A stretch of DNA of 64,000 bases from Mytilinidion resinicola (GCF_010093595.1 NW_022985444.1:1487539-1551538); one strand, 5' to 3'. Counted from the stretch's first letter, positions 22,837 through 34,593 are shown. The notes: generated by a model from the letters alone, not told the origin. Numbers and translations: made by a program.

Positions 22837-23517
22837 ATGCCGATGAACTGGACTCCTGAGGCTGATGCCAAAGTAAGTTCACTCAATCACATCAGCTACC
22901 CATACTAACAAGGCGCAGCTGTTCGTGAAGGTCCTCAACGTCTCCAACATCAAGCTAAGCCAGGACGTGCTCGATGCCATCGCTTCTGAAATGAGTCCGG
23001 GTATGCCATCTTTGTGACAGGCCCTCAAATACCGGGGCCCCTTACACAGTGTTTTCCAGGGCCATATCGCTAACAATACTTTACCTTTCTAGACTGCACT
23101 GGCAGAGCCATCAAGGAGCGAATCTTCAAACTGAAGCAGAAGGCAGCCGGTCCCGGCAATTCTACTGCTGCATCGACCACCCCTAGAGCTCCCAGAACTC
23201 CGAAGACCCCGCGATCTGCCAAAGGCCCCAAGAGCACTCCTGGTACCGGTCGGAAGCGTAAGGGTGCCAATGTCGCCGGCCCGCTCGACGATGCTGGAAC
23301 TGATGATGACGAGGACATCAAGACATTCGTGACTCCCTCCAAGCAGAAGACAGAGTATGCCGACGAGTACGGTTCCACCGGCAGCCAGGACGAAAACCAG
23401 GAGAGCCCCTCAAAGCGCATCAAGCGCGAACCATCGAACGAATTCGAGAGCGAGATGTGGGTCCCCGACAACGCTCACGATGACTTCGTCCGAGGTCAGT
23501 CTGGCGACCTCTTCTAA
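22837..23517 (+). CDS. small Myb/SANT-like nuclear protein
   Basis: Three exons: 22837-22872, 22919-23000 and 23093-23517 (introns 46 and 92 nt); 180 aa. The N-terminus MPMNWTPEADAKLFVKVLNV, then the middle helix and CTGRAIKERIFKLKQKA, has the three-helix arrangement and W/L spacing of the short SANT-like domain common in filamentous fungi. The rest is low-complexity with TP/SP sites (TPRAPRTPKTPRSAKGPKST), a basic GRKRKG and SKRIKREPS, and an acidic C-terminus. Probably a nuclear DNA- or chromatin-binding protein; no target is known. Confidence 0.75.
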
Positions 23518-24324
23518 GCGCCTCTCTCGACGGCTGATTGGGATACGCGGGGTCTGGATAAGATGAACAGAGTCTAGTGGATCGTATGGGAACTTTCTCG
23601 GATGATTCTACTTCGACAAACCCAACATCGTCTTAGGATCATTTGGGACGTTCGTAACGGCTGTCGACTCTTTGGATTTCAGGTTAGCGTTTAGGGGTTA
23701 TCGGTCTCTTCACTCCTCCACTGCTTTCTTCTTCCCCATCACGATTCATGATTCACATCACAGTTCGGCATTACCCGTAGCATTGAGTATGGGCAGTTTT
23801 TGTTCTGGAGAATTTCAGGATCACCTTTGGACGGACTTCTATCAGCACGAGGCTGCGCCGCCCTTTCTACATAGGTAAAAAGTCAAAAGTACTGCACCTT
23901 GATGAAGCGCTTCTCGTGATGTGACATTGCTTGGGTACTCTGATATTGTTTGATGAAGCTGAAAGAGATGTGACTTTCTCAACCCTGAAAAGTTAAGTGT
24001 TTGTTTGATGAATCTTTCCGACTACTGTGGGTTTCCTTTGGGGGCCTCGCTGCACCTTGAAGGCTGGAAGTAAGGCAATCCCTAAAATATGATTGTGATG
24101 CTCTTCAACTGCGCATGCCAACGATACTAATATTTTCCATTGAAGCTGGGCGGGATTTTTCTTATCTTGCAAATTCACTTCTTTCATTCGGCTCACCACG
24201 TCAACAAACGTCTTCGCGCGGTAAAAGACAATTCCGCAACAAATCTTTCCGCGTCATGACGACACCCATTTACTCTCCGATCCTCCAACCCTGCTTACCA
24301 CCCCACACATCAACCACACGCACA
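23518..24324. other. intergenic region
   Basis: 3' flank of the SANT-like gene and a C/A-rich leader before the next ORF. The open frame at 24,115-24,324 upstream of the chosen start is not protein-like. Confidence 0.45.
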
Positions 24325-25071
24325 ATGACACAACGCCGCCCTCCTCAAACTCGTCCCAAGCAGCCCAACAGCCAGCGCGCCAGCGGGACCTTCGCGGAGC
24401 CCATCGTGCTCAGGTCCAGTCAATCCACCACCCCCTCCCCGCCGCTCACGGCCATTCCACTCCCAGACGGCCCCAGCCAGGCATCCAACCCCTTCACACC
24501 GCCCGCACCACTCCCGAAGCCAGACAACCTCATCCCCGTCCCAACCCCCCTCCCCTACACCATCCTCATCGGCCTCCGCGCCCCCATCTTCATCAACCGC
24601 GCCGCCGACCCCACCACCCTTATCCCCGAGCTCCTCCGCCTCGCCGCGCGGCGCCCGCAACCCCTCGACCTCAGCTACGCCGGCGCCCACATACCCTCCA
24701 ACCCCATCGTCTTTCTCTGCATCCGCGACTTCTACGGCTGCGGGAGGAGCGTCGTCGGCTTCTTCAATCCCACCGTGGAGGAAAATGCGTGTGAGGGGTG
24801 GCGCGAGTGGGGGAATGGGGCGGCGGAGATGTTCTTTACGGAATGTAGTGATGCGGATTTGGCGGCGTCGGAGGTGATGGTGGCGCAGATAGGGGAGAAT
24901 TGGGGGAGGTGGGGGGATGGGGAGGCGGAGAGGGTGGAGGCGGGGCAAGAAGAGAGGGCTGGGGGGAGGTGGGAGTATAGGAGGTTGCAGAGGGTTGTGG
25001 AGATGTTTTGGCATGCGAGGGTGGATGAGGCACTGATTACGAGGAGGCCGTGGATGTTTGGGGATGATTAG
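24325..25071 (+). CDS. hypothetical protein, Pro-rich N-terminus
   Basis: 248 aa from the ATG at 24325 (MTQRRPPQTRPKQPNSQ). In-frame ATGs at 24256 and 24115 would extend it, but the sequence between them reads as a CA-rich leader. Residues 1-75 are Pro-rich and disordered. The rest looks globular: PYTILIGLRAPIFINRAAD, PIVFLCIRDFYGCGRSVVGF, ENACEGWREWGNGAAEMFF and a C-terminal WHARVDEALITRRPWMFGDD. I do not recognise the family. Codon use shifts from C-ending to G-rich at about 24,780, making the minus strand open as well. Confidence 0.55.
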   Translation: MTQRRPPQTRPKQPNSQRASGTFAEPIVLRSSQSTTPSPPLTAIPLPDGPSQASNPFTPPAPLPKPDNLIPVPTPLPYTILIGLRAPIFINRAADPTTLIPELLRLAARRPQPLDLSYAGAHIPSNPIVFLCIRDFYGCGRSVVGFFNPTVEENACEGWREWGNGAAEMFFTECSDADLAASEVMVAQIGENWGRWGDGEAERVEAGQEERAGGRWEYRRLQRVVEMFWHARVDEALITRRPWMFGDD

Positions 25072-25472
25072 GAAAGGGGAGAGATTGAGGGAGGGGAGGG
25101 CTTGAGGAGATTGAGGGAGATTGGTGTGTTTGGGCAGATGTGCATCTTGGACATGCTTTGGGAGTGGTTTAGGGAGGGGAAAGGACCTGATCTCTTTCTT
25201 GCCCCACAGGACGGAAGCCTATATCCTACCGTCTCAACCGGTACTGGCCTGACTCACAGAAGAATGCACTGGAGTTTAGGAGGCAGGCGTTGATTCATAC
25301 TGGCTTCTTGAGCTTTTTAGGCATCTTAGATAACGGATTCCTAGATTCGAGGAGACCTTGTACCACAACCTAGAGAATAACTTTTGATTTTCGATATGTT
25401 TTGCCTCCTCGCATTGACTTGAAGTGCTTGACATGATGAAAGAACAATTACCTTCAATCACCTTATTATTGC
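25072..25472. other. convergent 3' intergenic region
   Basis: G-rich 3' flank, then AT-richer sequence before the SDR stop; no gene seen. Confidence 0.5.
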
Positions 25473-26583
25473 TTATCCGGTAGCCTGTGCAGCATGGGCA
25501 GTGGTCAGCCCCAACTTCCGCGCCTCTCCATCAACAATAGACGGGATCAAGTCAAACAGAGACTTCCCCTTCGGTTCCCACCCAAGGAGCTTCCTTGCTC
25601 TCACAGCTCTGCCCCTCGAGTTCTGCCCCCAGATAGCGGATCCATGCGGAGAAAACGATTCTCCTTCTTTGGGGGATATACTGTCAAGTTCTTCACTCTT
25701 GATTAGCTTCTTCTTGTACGCGTCCTTCGCAATCGCCGCCGCCACATCTCCCCAGACGAAATCCCCGCTTTCGGTGAAGTAGTACCCCTCGGCTCCCCAG
25801 GTCGCCGCTCCGCCACCCTTTACAGCCTCTTCCACAAGCCTTAGAAAGGCATTGCTTAGGTCATGCACATGAACCTGCGTCCACAAGTTCTGGCCGCCTT
25901 CGATCTGGAACCCCTTCCCCCTCTCCAACGTTACCCGTGACATCTCATACGCCTGATGGCTCCTCTGATTATCCGGGCCGCGACCAGGCCCATATATCGT
26001 CGGCGAGCACACGATCGCCGTGAAGACTTTCCCAGGATGCTGCTCGCCAGCCGCCAGAACAATCTTATCCACATTCCTATGCGGCGCCGCGTCCGGGAAG
26101 CTGGTGATCTCCTTTATGCCATCCCAGTCATCAAACACCTTCTCGCTTCTTATCCCATACGTTCCCTTCTCGATATCCCCAATCATCAAAATCCCAGTCC
26201 CGGAAGTGTGGATGAAGAATCCTTTCTCGCCCGCTGGCTTCTTCGCTAGACCAGCGATTATCGCGGTCGCAGCGGCTCGGTGGTTGGCATTGGCCCAGTG
26301 GCAGACTATGTCTGCTTTAGAGGCCTCTTCGGTGATCAGGTCGGTACTGTCGAGATCTCCATAGACGAGCCGGATGGACGCGTATTGCGAGGCGACCTTT
26401 GCGCCTTTCTCGCTGTTGCGGACGAGGGCGGTGATAGAGTAGTCGGGGTGCGCGTGCGCGATGGCGTAGAGGGCATCGCCGCCTATGTAGCCGGTTGCGC
26501 CGGTGCTAGAGGTTCATTAATGGGCTGATCTGATGGAGTCGAGGTTGGGGAGAGGTCTGAGCTTACACGAAGAGCTTGGGCAT
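25473..26583 (-). CDS. NAD(P)-binding extended SDR / epimerase-like protein
   Basis: Two exons, 26583-26567 and 26505-25473 (61-nt intron); 349 aa. The tiny first exon (MPKLFV) joins in phase to TGATGYIGGDAL, completing the Rossmann Gly motif. Then ITALVRNSEKGAKVA, VYGDLDS (Asp at the end of strand beta3), HTSGTGIL, and CSPTIYGPGRG follow, as in fungal atypical/extended SDRs of the YwnB/NmrA-like epimerase type. The C-terminal part (LWTQVHVHDLSNAFLRLVEE, then WGDVAAAIAKD) is the substrate domain. Likely a cytosolic NAD(P)H-dependent reductase or epimerase; the substrate is unknown. Confidence 0.85.
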
Positions 26584-27322
26584 GGTGACGGGACCAATCA
26601 AAGCTCGCGTGGATTAAGTGAAGGTTGAGAAGTCTCTTTTGGAGGGTGGATGAATGCGGAGAATACTGTAGAGAGCAAAGTTGGATGAGGGGTATTTAGA
26701 TGGGGAGTAATAGCGGAGTCAGAAGGAGCAATTATGGCATCACTTCTATCTAGTGACGTCGTAAAACGGGCGGCATTTACTATAATCCTAAGCCAATCAC
26801 AAAGCGCGGGCATTCTTACTACGTCCAGAAATCCCGGCAAAACTTCAAGTCTTTGTAATATAAGGATGAGAACCGTATTGTGGCATAGTAAACAAAGCTA
26901 TGTGAACATCATCTGACACTAATATTCTCGTACCCTATCTCCGTTGTGTCCGAATATCTTCCTCCGAGCCCACCTACATAATCCAACGAGCTTTATGGAC
27001 TAGAATACGAATGCGTCAATTACTATTAGACAACGGGCTGAGAATTTCTGTTCTAGCCTGCGAAGCAAAGGCTTGCTTCTGTTAAGCCTCCTCAATACAT
27101 GCCAACATACCTTACCAACGCCAACCCTTTAACCGACAGTCTGCCCCTATGATAGGTTACCTCACAAGCCATCGAGATGCCTCACAAGCCAACAATCTTG
27201 GCAACGGTGCCATTTAAGTCGACCTTATTGCCTCGGAGAAGAGGGGTAGCGTAACTCTCATCATTCACAACCCCCTCAAACTGCCTCCATAATCAAGATT
27301 CCGTAGCTCATACTCCGCCCAA
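26584..27322. other. divergent intergenic region
   Basis: About 740 bp of AT-richer DNA between divergent starts; small ORFs only. Confidence 0.45.
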
Positions 27323-28020
27323 ATGGCCGACGCATGGAACTTCATTAAACGTCCCTTCACCGAGCCCAAAGTGACTCTGAGCCGCGACGCCCGCAAGGCT
27401 GGCTCCCGCAAAGGTCCCAATGGCACCGGTCTCAGCCGTGAGAAGCGTGCGAAGCATCTCGACGACGACGAGCTCCTCGAGAAACACGCTAATGCCTACT
27501 CAAAAGCGATGAACCATACCGGCGCCTTCTATAACTCATACAATAAAACGTATACTCGCGCCAATAACATCCTGCACAAACCACATCGCGGAATTCCAGA
27601 AGAGATTAAAACGGGGAGGACGTTGCTCAGCGCTGGCGAGATGGTGGACCGCTGGGATGATAGCTTACACCAGCATAACAGAGCATATGACTACAAGAGG
27701 CAGCTCACGGCGCGTGGACTACGGCCATCGGTGTCAGAAGAGAAGGAATGGGACTCTTTCTCTGAAGGATGGAATCGGAAGCGTGAGCCGACTATAAAAG
27801 CCGCGGACAAGAAACTGGGCAATGCTCAAAAGATCGCGAAGCTGGCAGAGAGGCTAGACAAAGAAAGAAAGGATCATGAGTCAGAGGAGTCAAACAGCTA
27901 TTCAGAACGTATGTCGTCTAAGTGACTAGGTTTGACTCATTACTGCTACAGCGCTAACTCCCTTTCCTAGCTCATTATACCTATACAAGCTCTTGTGACG
28001 ACGACGACGATGACTACTAG
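27323..28020 (+). CDS. hypothetical charged protein
   Basis: Two exons, 27323-27908 and 27971-28020 (62-nt intron, GTATGT donor, GCTAAC branch); 211 aa. Starts MADAWNFIKRPFTEPKVTLS. Rich in Lys/Arg/Glu, mostly helical in appearance (LAERLDKERKDHESEES), with repeated basic stretches and no TM or signal peptide. The spliced tail YTYTSSCDDDDDDY ends in an acidic run, whereas reading through the intron would end at MSSK. I do not recognise a family. Confidence 0.65.
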
Positions 28021-28240
28021 CAGGATTGTTGGAAAAGCTGGTGTTCCTACCAGGTTTTCATCAAGCTCAGCACAAGCGCAGCTTCAGTGACCAGCGTTTG
28101 CCTCAATTCGTCCTTGCCGGGAGATATGTGGTCTCTGGGATATCTACGCAATGTAGCGTCAATTTGTAATTCTTGTCCTGACCTTGAACCAACAGTCCCG
28201 TCTGCGCAATCGAGTGATCGACTTCCACAATTGATTCTCA

Positions 28241-30291
28241 TCATCGCCCAATCTCCCTCCTCAGCCTCCCAGCTGCAGATGTCGGTGCAGGCTCCGGCCA
28301 AGACTCGACCGCATCCTCAACCTCCTCCAAAAAAGATGAGCTGTTATGCACCGATGTCCCCCCAAGCACAACCCTAACTCCAGGCGAGCTAGCATTGACT
28401 TGTGCAACCATCTTAGCTTCCTCATACGTCGTGCCACCAACCATGAATACGATAATATCCTGTGGCTTGTCCCTGGTACTTGGCCCGCCCTCTACAAATG
28501 GATAAATCTGCTGGCTCAGCCGCCCCTTGATCAAGTCTTGAAGAGTGGTTTCTAACCGAGGCGAATGCTGGGTGTAGACGTTCTCTACGCCTTTCAGTCC
28601 TTTTAAGCGACCCCGCGCTTGGCCGAAGAGTGAGCCGGGCTGGAATAGATCGGGGATCCCGCCACCTGCAACTGCTGAGTTTTGAAGGGAGTTGTGGTAT
28701 GTAAGGAGTTTGGTAATCAGGTTAATGCGATGACGAGAAAGGTTTCCAGAAACTCCGAGGAGATCGAGGAGCATGGGTGTTGAGTTTGCGGGGTGTTTCG
28801 AGTAGCGTAGTGCGTATATAGCTGTCAGTCGAAGTTTGTTGTTCGCCGGTATCGAGGGATTTTGGATGATACGTTGGAGGCTCTTGGTAGGGTTAGTTAT
28901 GCATAGTCTCTCTCGAATCTCGAGAAACATACTTTGACATCGTTCGAATGATTGTCGGTGCAAGCCAAGCTTTGTTCCAGCTCACTGACATCTAAGAGGC
29001 TTTCTTCGCCAACTCGTCGACTTAACTCACCTACAAGAGTCACATGTTTTGTTACATTCCCAGACAGTTTCCGGAACTCGGGATAGTCTTCGATGAAACG
29101 CTTCATGTCCGCTATGGATTCGAGCTTCGAGGGCCCCTGGCTTTTAGAGGCAAATTGTTCTACGTAGTCCTTTGCGTTCTGGCCAAGATCCCCAAAGTTG
29201 AGATACATGTTCTTCTTGAAGAAAGGATCTTGGTCTTGTGAGAGCACGATTTCCTTAAAATTACGTCAGTGACACAGCTCGATGGATTGATCACTCGTTA
29301 CCGTACCTGGAGCTCGGGCCTAACCTCGGGCACATCTTTCAAATCTACCCTTCCATTGTTGATACCGAGCAACTCGTGTACCATGGCTTGGTATGTCCAC
29401 TGAGTTAGCAGTGGCGTGACCGGATCGTCTCTTCGATCGACTATTAGCAGAATAGGAGGTGTATCGGTTTTTCGGAAATCAAAAAGTTGCTCTTCTTGCG
29501 TCATATGATAGCGGACTTCGGTGGCCAGCTTCTTCGATAGTAGACTGTTCCTTTCGTATCGTATCAACGCCTTCTTCTTCAAAGCAAGCAACAATGCCAT
29601 GACGCCGTCTGTAGATCTCTGCAATGCATCTTGATTCCACTGGTCCGGACTTGTGCTCCATATCCTGTGGTTGGGAAAGCCTAGGTTCAGTGACATCAAG
29701 TCCGTATTGATAACGAGGAAGTCCGCAAAGTACTCCTGGACAGCGCGGACAACCTCGTGATCATCTGCCTCAGCCAAGCGCTCGAGAGAGGACTTCTTTA
29801 TGATATTGCTGAAGTCTAGTTCAGTCAGAAACAACCCCAAGACATATTGTATTCGACAGAACTTTCTTACATATGTTGTATTCGCCATACTTCGGATCTC
29901 GTAACTCTTCAATCAGATTCTGTATTGATTCAGACGTCGGTCGAACAAAGCACAGACAGCGGAGATGTCGCATCTTTTCGCGTGTTTGGCTTTCTAATCG
30001 GCTAGGGTGGGAGGTCAGAGGACGAGGAATATCGCAGTGTATAGCGGGGCATACTCGGTGAGGTAGACTTCATGGTTGAGAAGGGCGGATTGGGTTGTTG
30101 CCGTCGAGACAATGGAAACCTATTCAGGAGTAAGAATGGTTACTGAGAGCGCAGCACGAAAGAGCCGACAAACCTACAGTTTCGCTATCCAGCAATAGTA
30201 TCTTCATCTTAGCGGCGGAGGTGCCTGCGGCGCTGTCCCCGGCCGACACCATCTTAGTGATGTAGCCGGAAATTGCTTGAACGATGTCCAT
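28241..30291 (-). CDS. VPS45: vacuolar protein sorting protein Vps45 (Sec1/Munc18)
   Basis: Six exons: 30291-30178, 30119-30055, 29989-29871, 29815-29307, 29253-28933 and 28882-28241; 589 aa. SM proteins chaperone SNARE assembly; Vps45 acts with Tlg2/Pep12-type syntaxins in Golgi-endosome traffic. Features: MDIVQAISGYITKMV, KMKILLLDSET, REKMRHLRCLCFVRP, DPKYGEYNIYFSNIIKKS, LLIVDRRDDPVTPLLTQWTY (the classical SM block), GNVTKHVTLVGELSRRV, and the C-terminal DIIVFMVGGTTYEEAKMV plus VVLGGTSVHNSSSFLEEV. The acceptor of exon 3 is ambiguous by a few bases; I used the one that keeps phase. Confidence 0.93.
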
Positions 30292-31011
30292 GGCGACGGT
30301 GAGGGTGGTGGGAACTCAAGGCGGGCCTTGCGGGGTGGTCAACCTATGTCTTGGAAGGCTGCAGGCCCCATGCCGCAGTACGTGGTGTTGAGGTTTCCTC
30401 GTGCCCAGAGCGCGCTGGATGCTATGACCTCGAATTAAGCAGTGTTTTAGCGTCGTTTCTTTAACCACCCCCTGTCCTCAGCTCCACTCCATCTCGACAA
30501 CAAACTCTTACACAAGGCCTCATTCAGATATTCTCGACCTTTATAAAAAGGTCGAATGTAGAACACGAAGATCGCAATAACGAGGTCAGCTGTCAATCTG
30601 TTCAAAAATCAATATCACGCACACTATTTTCCAAACCTTCTGCTACCACGATTTCCTAGCTTTTAATCCTATATAAGTGCTTATTGTACGATTACTTCGG
30701 GGTTTAATAGCCTCGAGAATCACTCTAAATATCTAACAGAATCTATCCAAGGATCTTTGTTTTACCTCCTGCAGATACATGGACTGTCAGGCGTTCTCTT
30801 AGCCACTGGTGTAGTACCTGATAAATCAAGCAAAGCACTGCAGCGTAAAGGCTAGATATACTGCTTCATTGGCATATCAGGCGATATCAGTAGTGCGCTT
30901 TACGATTAGGGGCATTTTCTCGTTGCGCTTGAGCAAAGACCAGACCTTGACCCAAAAGACGCCCATCACTACGACATTCCATTGCAAGACCTCGAGGCTA
31001 AATAGGCTATT
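30292..31011. other. intergenic region between VPS45 and a decayed GST
   Basis: About 720 bp; AT-rich in 30,540-30,900. No gene; a 67-codon ORF at 30,869 has no features. Confidence 0.45.
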
Positions 31012-31655
31012 ATGGAACAGACAGCAGCAACCGAGTCCACTCAACGTGAGACACTCACGCTACACCATTTGAGCTCATCCCAATCCCTCCGCGTCCTGTG
31101 GGCCCTAGAGGAGCTCTCGGCTGCCTACGGCGTACAAGATTCAGTGCTACCAGCGCACTAACGGCGCCGCGCCCCCGGAAATGAAAAAAGTTCATCCATT
31201 AGGCAAATCGCCTATCCTCGTCGTAGATGGTCCATCTCCCTCTGAACACGCCGTTAGAGTCGAGAGCAGGCTGATCCTGCGGTGGCTCTCCGACACCTAT
31301 GCCGCAGGCATGTGGACCCCCGAAACCGCAGAGGATAGCGTCCGGGACGGTTTTTGGGAAGAATTCTGACTTTCGACACTGAATACCACCATTGGTTACG
31401 CTATAGTCTTTGATGCGGTCCCCCCCAGCTCTTCCGTTCTACATTCGGTCTGTGTTTTCCGGATTTTGTAACGCCATGGCCAATATGCATCTGCAGAAGC
31501 TGGATTCAGGGCTTGTGTTGATGGAAGATGCCCTGACGGATGAAAGGCCTTGGTTTGCGGGTGCGAAAATGGGATTGAGCGACATCAACATGGTCTGGCC
31601 GATGGACGTCCCAAGCCAACGAGGGTATTTCGACGCGAAGAAGTTTCCGAAGGTA

Positions 31656-31700
31656 ACGTATTTCACGGGTAAGTGGGCCACCCGGGTATGTAGGCCACCC
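31656..31700 (+). repeat. left terminal inverted repeat of the Fot1-like element
   Basis: 45 bp beginning ACGTATTTCACGGG and ending GGCCACCC; exact reverse complement of 32628-32672. Confidence 0.95.
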
Positions 31701-32627
31701 TATCAAAAATTCGCGAGACGCGACGCGTGATGCAACTACAACCTCAATGCCTCCACCACAACAACAAGATAACCTCTTCAAAGAGGGCAGAATTGAGCTA
31801 GCTATCAATGCATACAAGCAAGACCAAATTACAAGCTTCCGAGCCGCCGCCAGCACCTACGACGTGCCCCAGAGTACAGCCCAGCAACGCATTAAGGGCA
31901 TCGCATCAAAACGCGATTCTATCGGACCAAATCGCCGTCTCACGCCTGCACAAGAAGAGACGCTTAAGGAATGGATTCTATCAAGAGATTAACGCGGTAT
32001 GCCGCCACGAATTGAAGTTGTACGGCAGATGGCTGCGTTGTTGGCTGCGCAGTGTGGACCCGCCAAACCTATCGGCAAGAATTGGGTGACAACCTTTTTC
32101 AAGCGCCACAACGATATACAATCCAAATTCAGTCGCAAGTACGATTATCAACGGGCTAAATGCGAAGATCCTGTTCTTATTCAAGGCTGGTATAAGCGTG
32201 TACATGATATAAAGATGCAATACGGAATTCTAGATAATGATACCTTGAACTTTGATGAGACTGGCTGCTAAATGGGTGTTATTGCAACAGCTGCTAAAGT
32301 TGTTAGTGCTGCTTGAACGCGAAGTTGAACAGCTACGCGTGGAGAATCAGCGCCAAAAAAAGAAGAGGGCAAAGAAACGCACGTATGTAGCTAAGGGGGG
32401 TGTTTTATTAGGGGCAGAAGGGGCTTCTCTTGCACAAGCTGCATAGCATATTACCGTGGAGGGGGCTCCAGAGGCAGCGAGCAAGACCTAAATGCAGCAT
32501 GTGCGCATCAACAGATCATAATGCATGTACGTGCGCTAAGAGGCAGGTAACTGGCTAGCAGACAGCTACATCAAATACAGGCGTTTGTTGTTGAGAAATT
32601 CATGATATTCAGCGTTGTAGTTTGGTG

Positions 32628-32672
32628 GGGTGGCCTACATACCCGGGTGGCCCACTTACCCGTGAAATACGT
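32628..32672 (-). repeat. right terminal inverted repeat of the Fot1-like element
   Basis: Exact inverted copy of 31656-31700, followed by the TA duplication and resumed GST coding sequence. Confidence 0.95.
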
Positions 32673-32800
32673 TAGCAGCGTGGCATCAGAGGATCCATGA
32701 GCTGCCAGGATACAAGAGGGCGCTAGAGAAGGGAGGGTTGTACAACCTTGCTACATTCGATTTTCCGAAGAAATGGCTGTCACCTCGTAGTGTTCGATAG

Positions 32801-33471
32801 GACGAGAAGCGTTGCCTCCTTGCTGATGTATCATGGGGTGGGCATTTCATAGACTTGGTCCGAGGAGTTGGACTGAGAGCATTTATTCAGCTCCTCGTTC
32901 CGTAGCTGACAGGGATCGGCCTCTCATGTCGACGTGGAATCTTTCTATGTTGCCGAGTAGCTCACCTACAGTGCTAATTATGAACTGTTACATGTTAGAG
33001 GAGCAAACAAGATATGCATGAGATAGACTGAAGACTATAATAACAGAGCAGAGAGGCTTCCAGACTCGCCCGCCTTAACACGTATGCAAAGCTTCTTTGT
33101 AGCTTTGGACGATCGCATACCCAAGTGCGTGTCTTGGACGCCGAAATATTTGCTTATTTGGTTCGATGATGAGACTGGTGCCTCTTATGCCTTCCAACAC
33201 CCGTGCCACATTTTACAATACCGTATAGCAATGATCTTGATGAAATTTCAATTTCTTGAGAACTCTATAGAAAGCATGTCTAACGCGATATTTGACGTCC
33301 ACTATTTTTGTAACTCTGTGACGCGCTAGTAGGGCTTAGGTACACAGCCTCGCGCTCCGCCTCGCAACAACTAGACAACTACCAAATGCTGCCTACCATC
33401 TCCTGCCACGATGCCACATTACAACCCTAGAACTGTATTGAATTGCATACACTCGCCCGAACTCTACCACC
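32801..33471. other. intergenic region
   Basis: About 670 bp between the GST pseudogene and a membrane protein gene; no convincing coding sequence. Confidence 0.45.
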
Positions 33472-34593
33472 ATGAACCGTCCGGATTTCGCAATGACGAC
33501 GGGGGATGAAGACGACACCCAAAGTTACCGGACTCCCCTCTCGTTGATCATCAAGACTATCGTCACCCACGGATTTGCTTTGGCATGCTACACCTACACA
33601 TCCAACCTACTGCGCCGGCCAATGCGTAACAACATCTACGTCTTACGTGTCCTTTTCTTTGCATTTGTCCCCACGCTTCCGCTCGTTGAATTAGTCGGTT
33701 CCGCAATCAGATCTCTGGCCCAGTTCATACGGAACTACGAGGACGACGATGAGATCCACCTCTGGTACTATGTATGCGGTGCACTCGGCGTGAATGCCAC
33801 ACTCTCACAGTCCGACGACAACAAAGACGCCAAGGCTGCGTCGAACAACCTACCTCTTCTTCAGGCGGGAAGCCATTTCGTCGAGCGGACACGGTACAAA
33901 TTGGATGTTGTTTGGTTCGGAAAGCTGGTGGCTGCCCTTTTCGGGCTCACTCAAGCAGTCGGTACAATCGTAATGTACGTACGGCGACTCAACCATAACG
34001 ACTACTACTGCCTCGGATTCGACCACCGCAACGGGGGAATGGGCATTGCATCCGCCATCTGCGGCGGCATCAGCATCATCGTGCTCTTATTACGGCTTGA
34101 CTGGAAAGTCAGCAAGTCGTTCGAGGCCCCAGCGGTCTCGCGTACGCCGTCGCCGAAAACACAGTTTGCGGCCGAAGCTGTTCTGGCCCTGCTCACCCAT
34201 CTTGGAATCGCCTGTGCTTTCGGTGGAGACAACAGATTTCTTTACTCTTCGGTTGGATCAATCGCGTGGCTTTTTACCAAGAATCTGAAAGTTTTCCTGT
34301 ACGCCTGGCAATCGATCTTACTCCTCATATTTGTCCTCGTATTCCGGAAAGAAATTGCAAGGAGGATCGGTATGAACTTTCCCTCAGTCGGGAAAAGAAT
34401 CCAGACTTTGTTTGCCAGTCGGCAATTCAAAAGAGTCCAAGCTCTGGTCTTATTCTATCTTGTCATGTGGGCTATTGTGGATATCATCTGGTTATTCGTT
34501 ACCGATATCATCAAGCTGGTGCGAGAGAGTCATCACCCAGACCGGGATTACTGGTGGCAGGATCCTATATCAGACTCTATTATAGTAATATGA
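33472..34593 (+). CDS. polytopic membrane protein of unknown function
   Basis: Single-exon 373-aa ORF with an ACCATG start. About seven hydrophobic segments: TPLSLIIKTIVTHGFALACY (~22-41), VLRVLFFAFVPTLPLVELVG, LVAALFGLTQAVGTIVMYV, GIASAICGGISIIVLLLRL, AVLALLTHLGIACAFGG, WQSILLLIFVLVFRKEI and LVLFYLVMWAIVDIIWLFVT. A hydrophilic loop (SQSDDNKDAKAASNN) follows the second segment. The N-terminus lacks a signal peptide. The number of helices would allow a receptor-like 7-TM fold, but there is no recognised motif, so I give no function. Confidence 0.75.
   Translation: MNRPDFAMTTGDEDDTQSYRTPLSLIIKTIVTHGFALACYTYTSNLLRRPMRNNIYVLRVLFFAFVPTLPLVELVGSAIRSLAQFIRNYEDDDEIHLWYYVCGALGVNATLSQSDDNKDAKAASNNLPLLQAGSHFVERTRYKLDVVWFGKLVAALFGLTQAVGTIVMYVRRLNHNDYYCLGFDHRNGGMGIASAICGGISIIVLLLRLDWKVSKSFEAPAVSRTPSPKTQFAAEAVLALLTHLGIACAFGGDNRFLYSSVGSIAWLFTKNLKVFLYAWQSILLLIFVLVFRKEIARRIGMNFPSVGKRIQTLFASRQFKRVQALVLFYLVMWAIVDIIWLFVTDIIKLVRESHHPDRDYWWQDPISDSIIVI

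Larger units (their letters stand above)
31656..32672 (+). mobile_element. non-autonomous Fot1/pogo (Tc1-mariner) transposon
   Basis: 1,017-bp element bounded by identical 45-bp terminal inverted repeats (31656-31700 and 32628-32672) and flanked by TA on both sides (31654-31655, 32673-32674), the target duplication of this superfamily. Inside are transposase pieces in broken frames: an HTH_psq-like start (FRAAASTYDVPQSTAQQRIK), a CENP-B-type stretch (PIGKNWVTTFFKRHNDIQSK) and LDNDTLNFDETGC, the segment leading into the first DDE aspartate. The sequence then jumps to a C-terminal basic coil (EREVEQLRVENQRQKKKRAK). Most of the DDE catalytic domain is deleted, so it would need transposase in trans. 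Perfect inverted repeats point to a recent insertion. Confidence 0.93.
31012..32800 (+). pseudogene. glutathione S-transferase pseudogene split by a transposon
   Basis: Pieces of a fungal GST: LTLHHLSSSQSLRVLWALEE (N-terminal thioredoxin fold), then in another frame YKIQCYQRT and MKKVHPLGKSPILVVDGPSP, the C-terminal helical domain (MEDALTDERPWFAGAKMGLS), and after the insertion IHELPGYKRALEKGGLYN ending at 32800. Lesions: a frameshift near 31,135, a TGA at 31367-31369, a frameshift at a C-run near 31,415, and the 1,017-bp element at a TA in a Val codon. Removing the element and one TA restores the local frame exactly. GSTs conjugate glutathione to electrophiles; this copy cannot encode an active enzyme. 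Confidence 0.88.

Noticed and set aside
24310..25014. 234-codon minus-strand ORF rich in Pro/Gly/Glu
   Set aside because: Mirror of biased codon use in the plus-strand gene; low complexity only.
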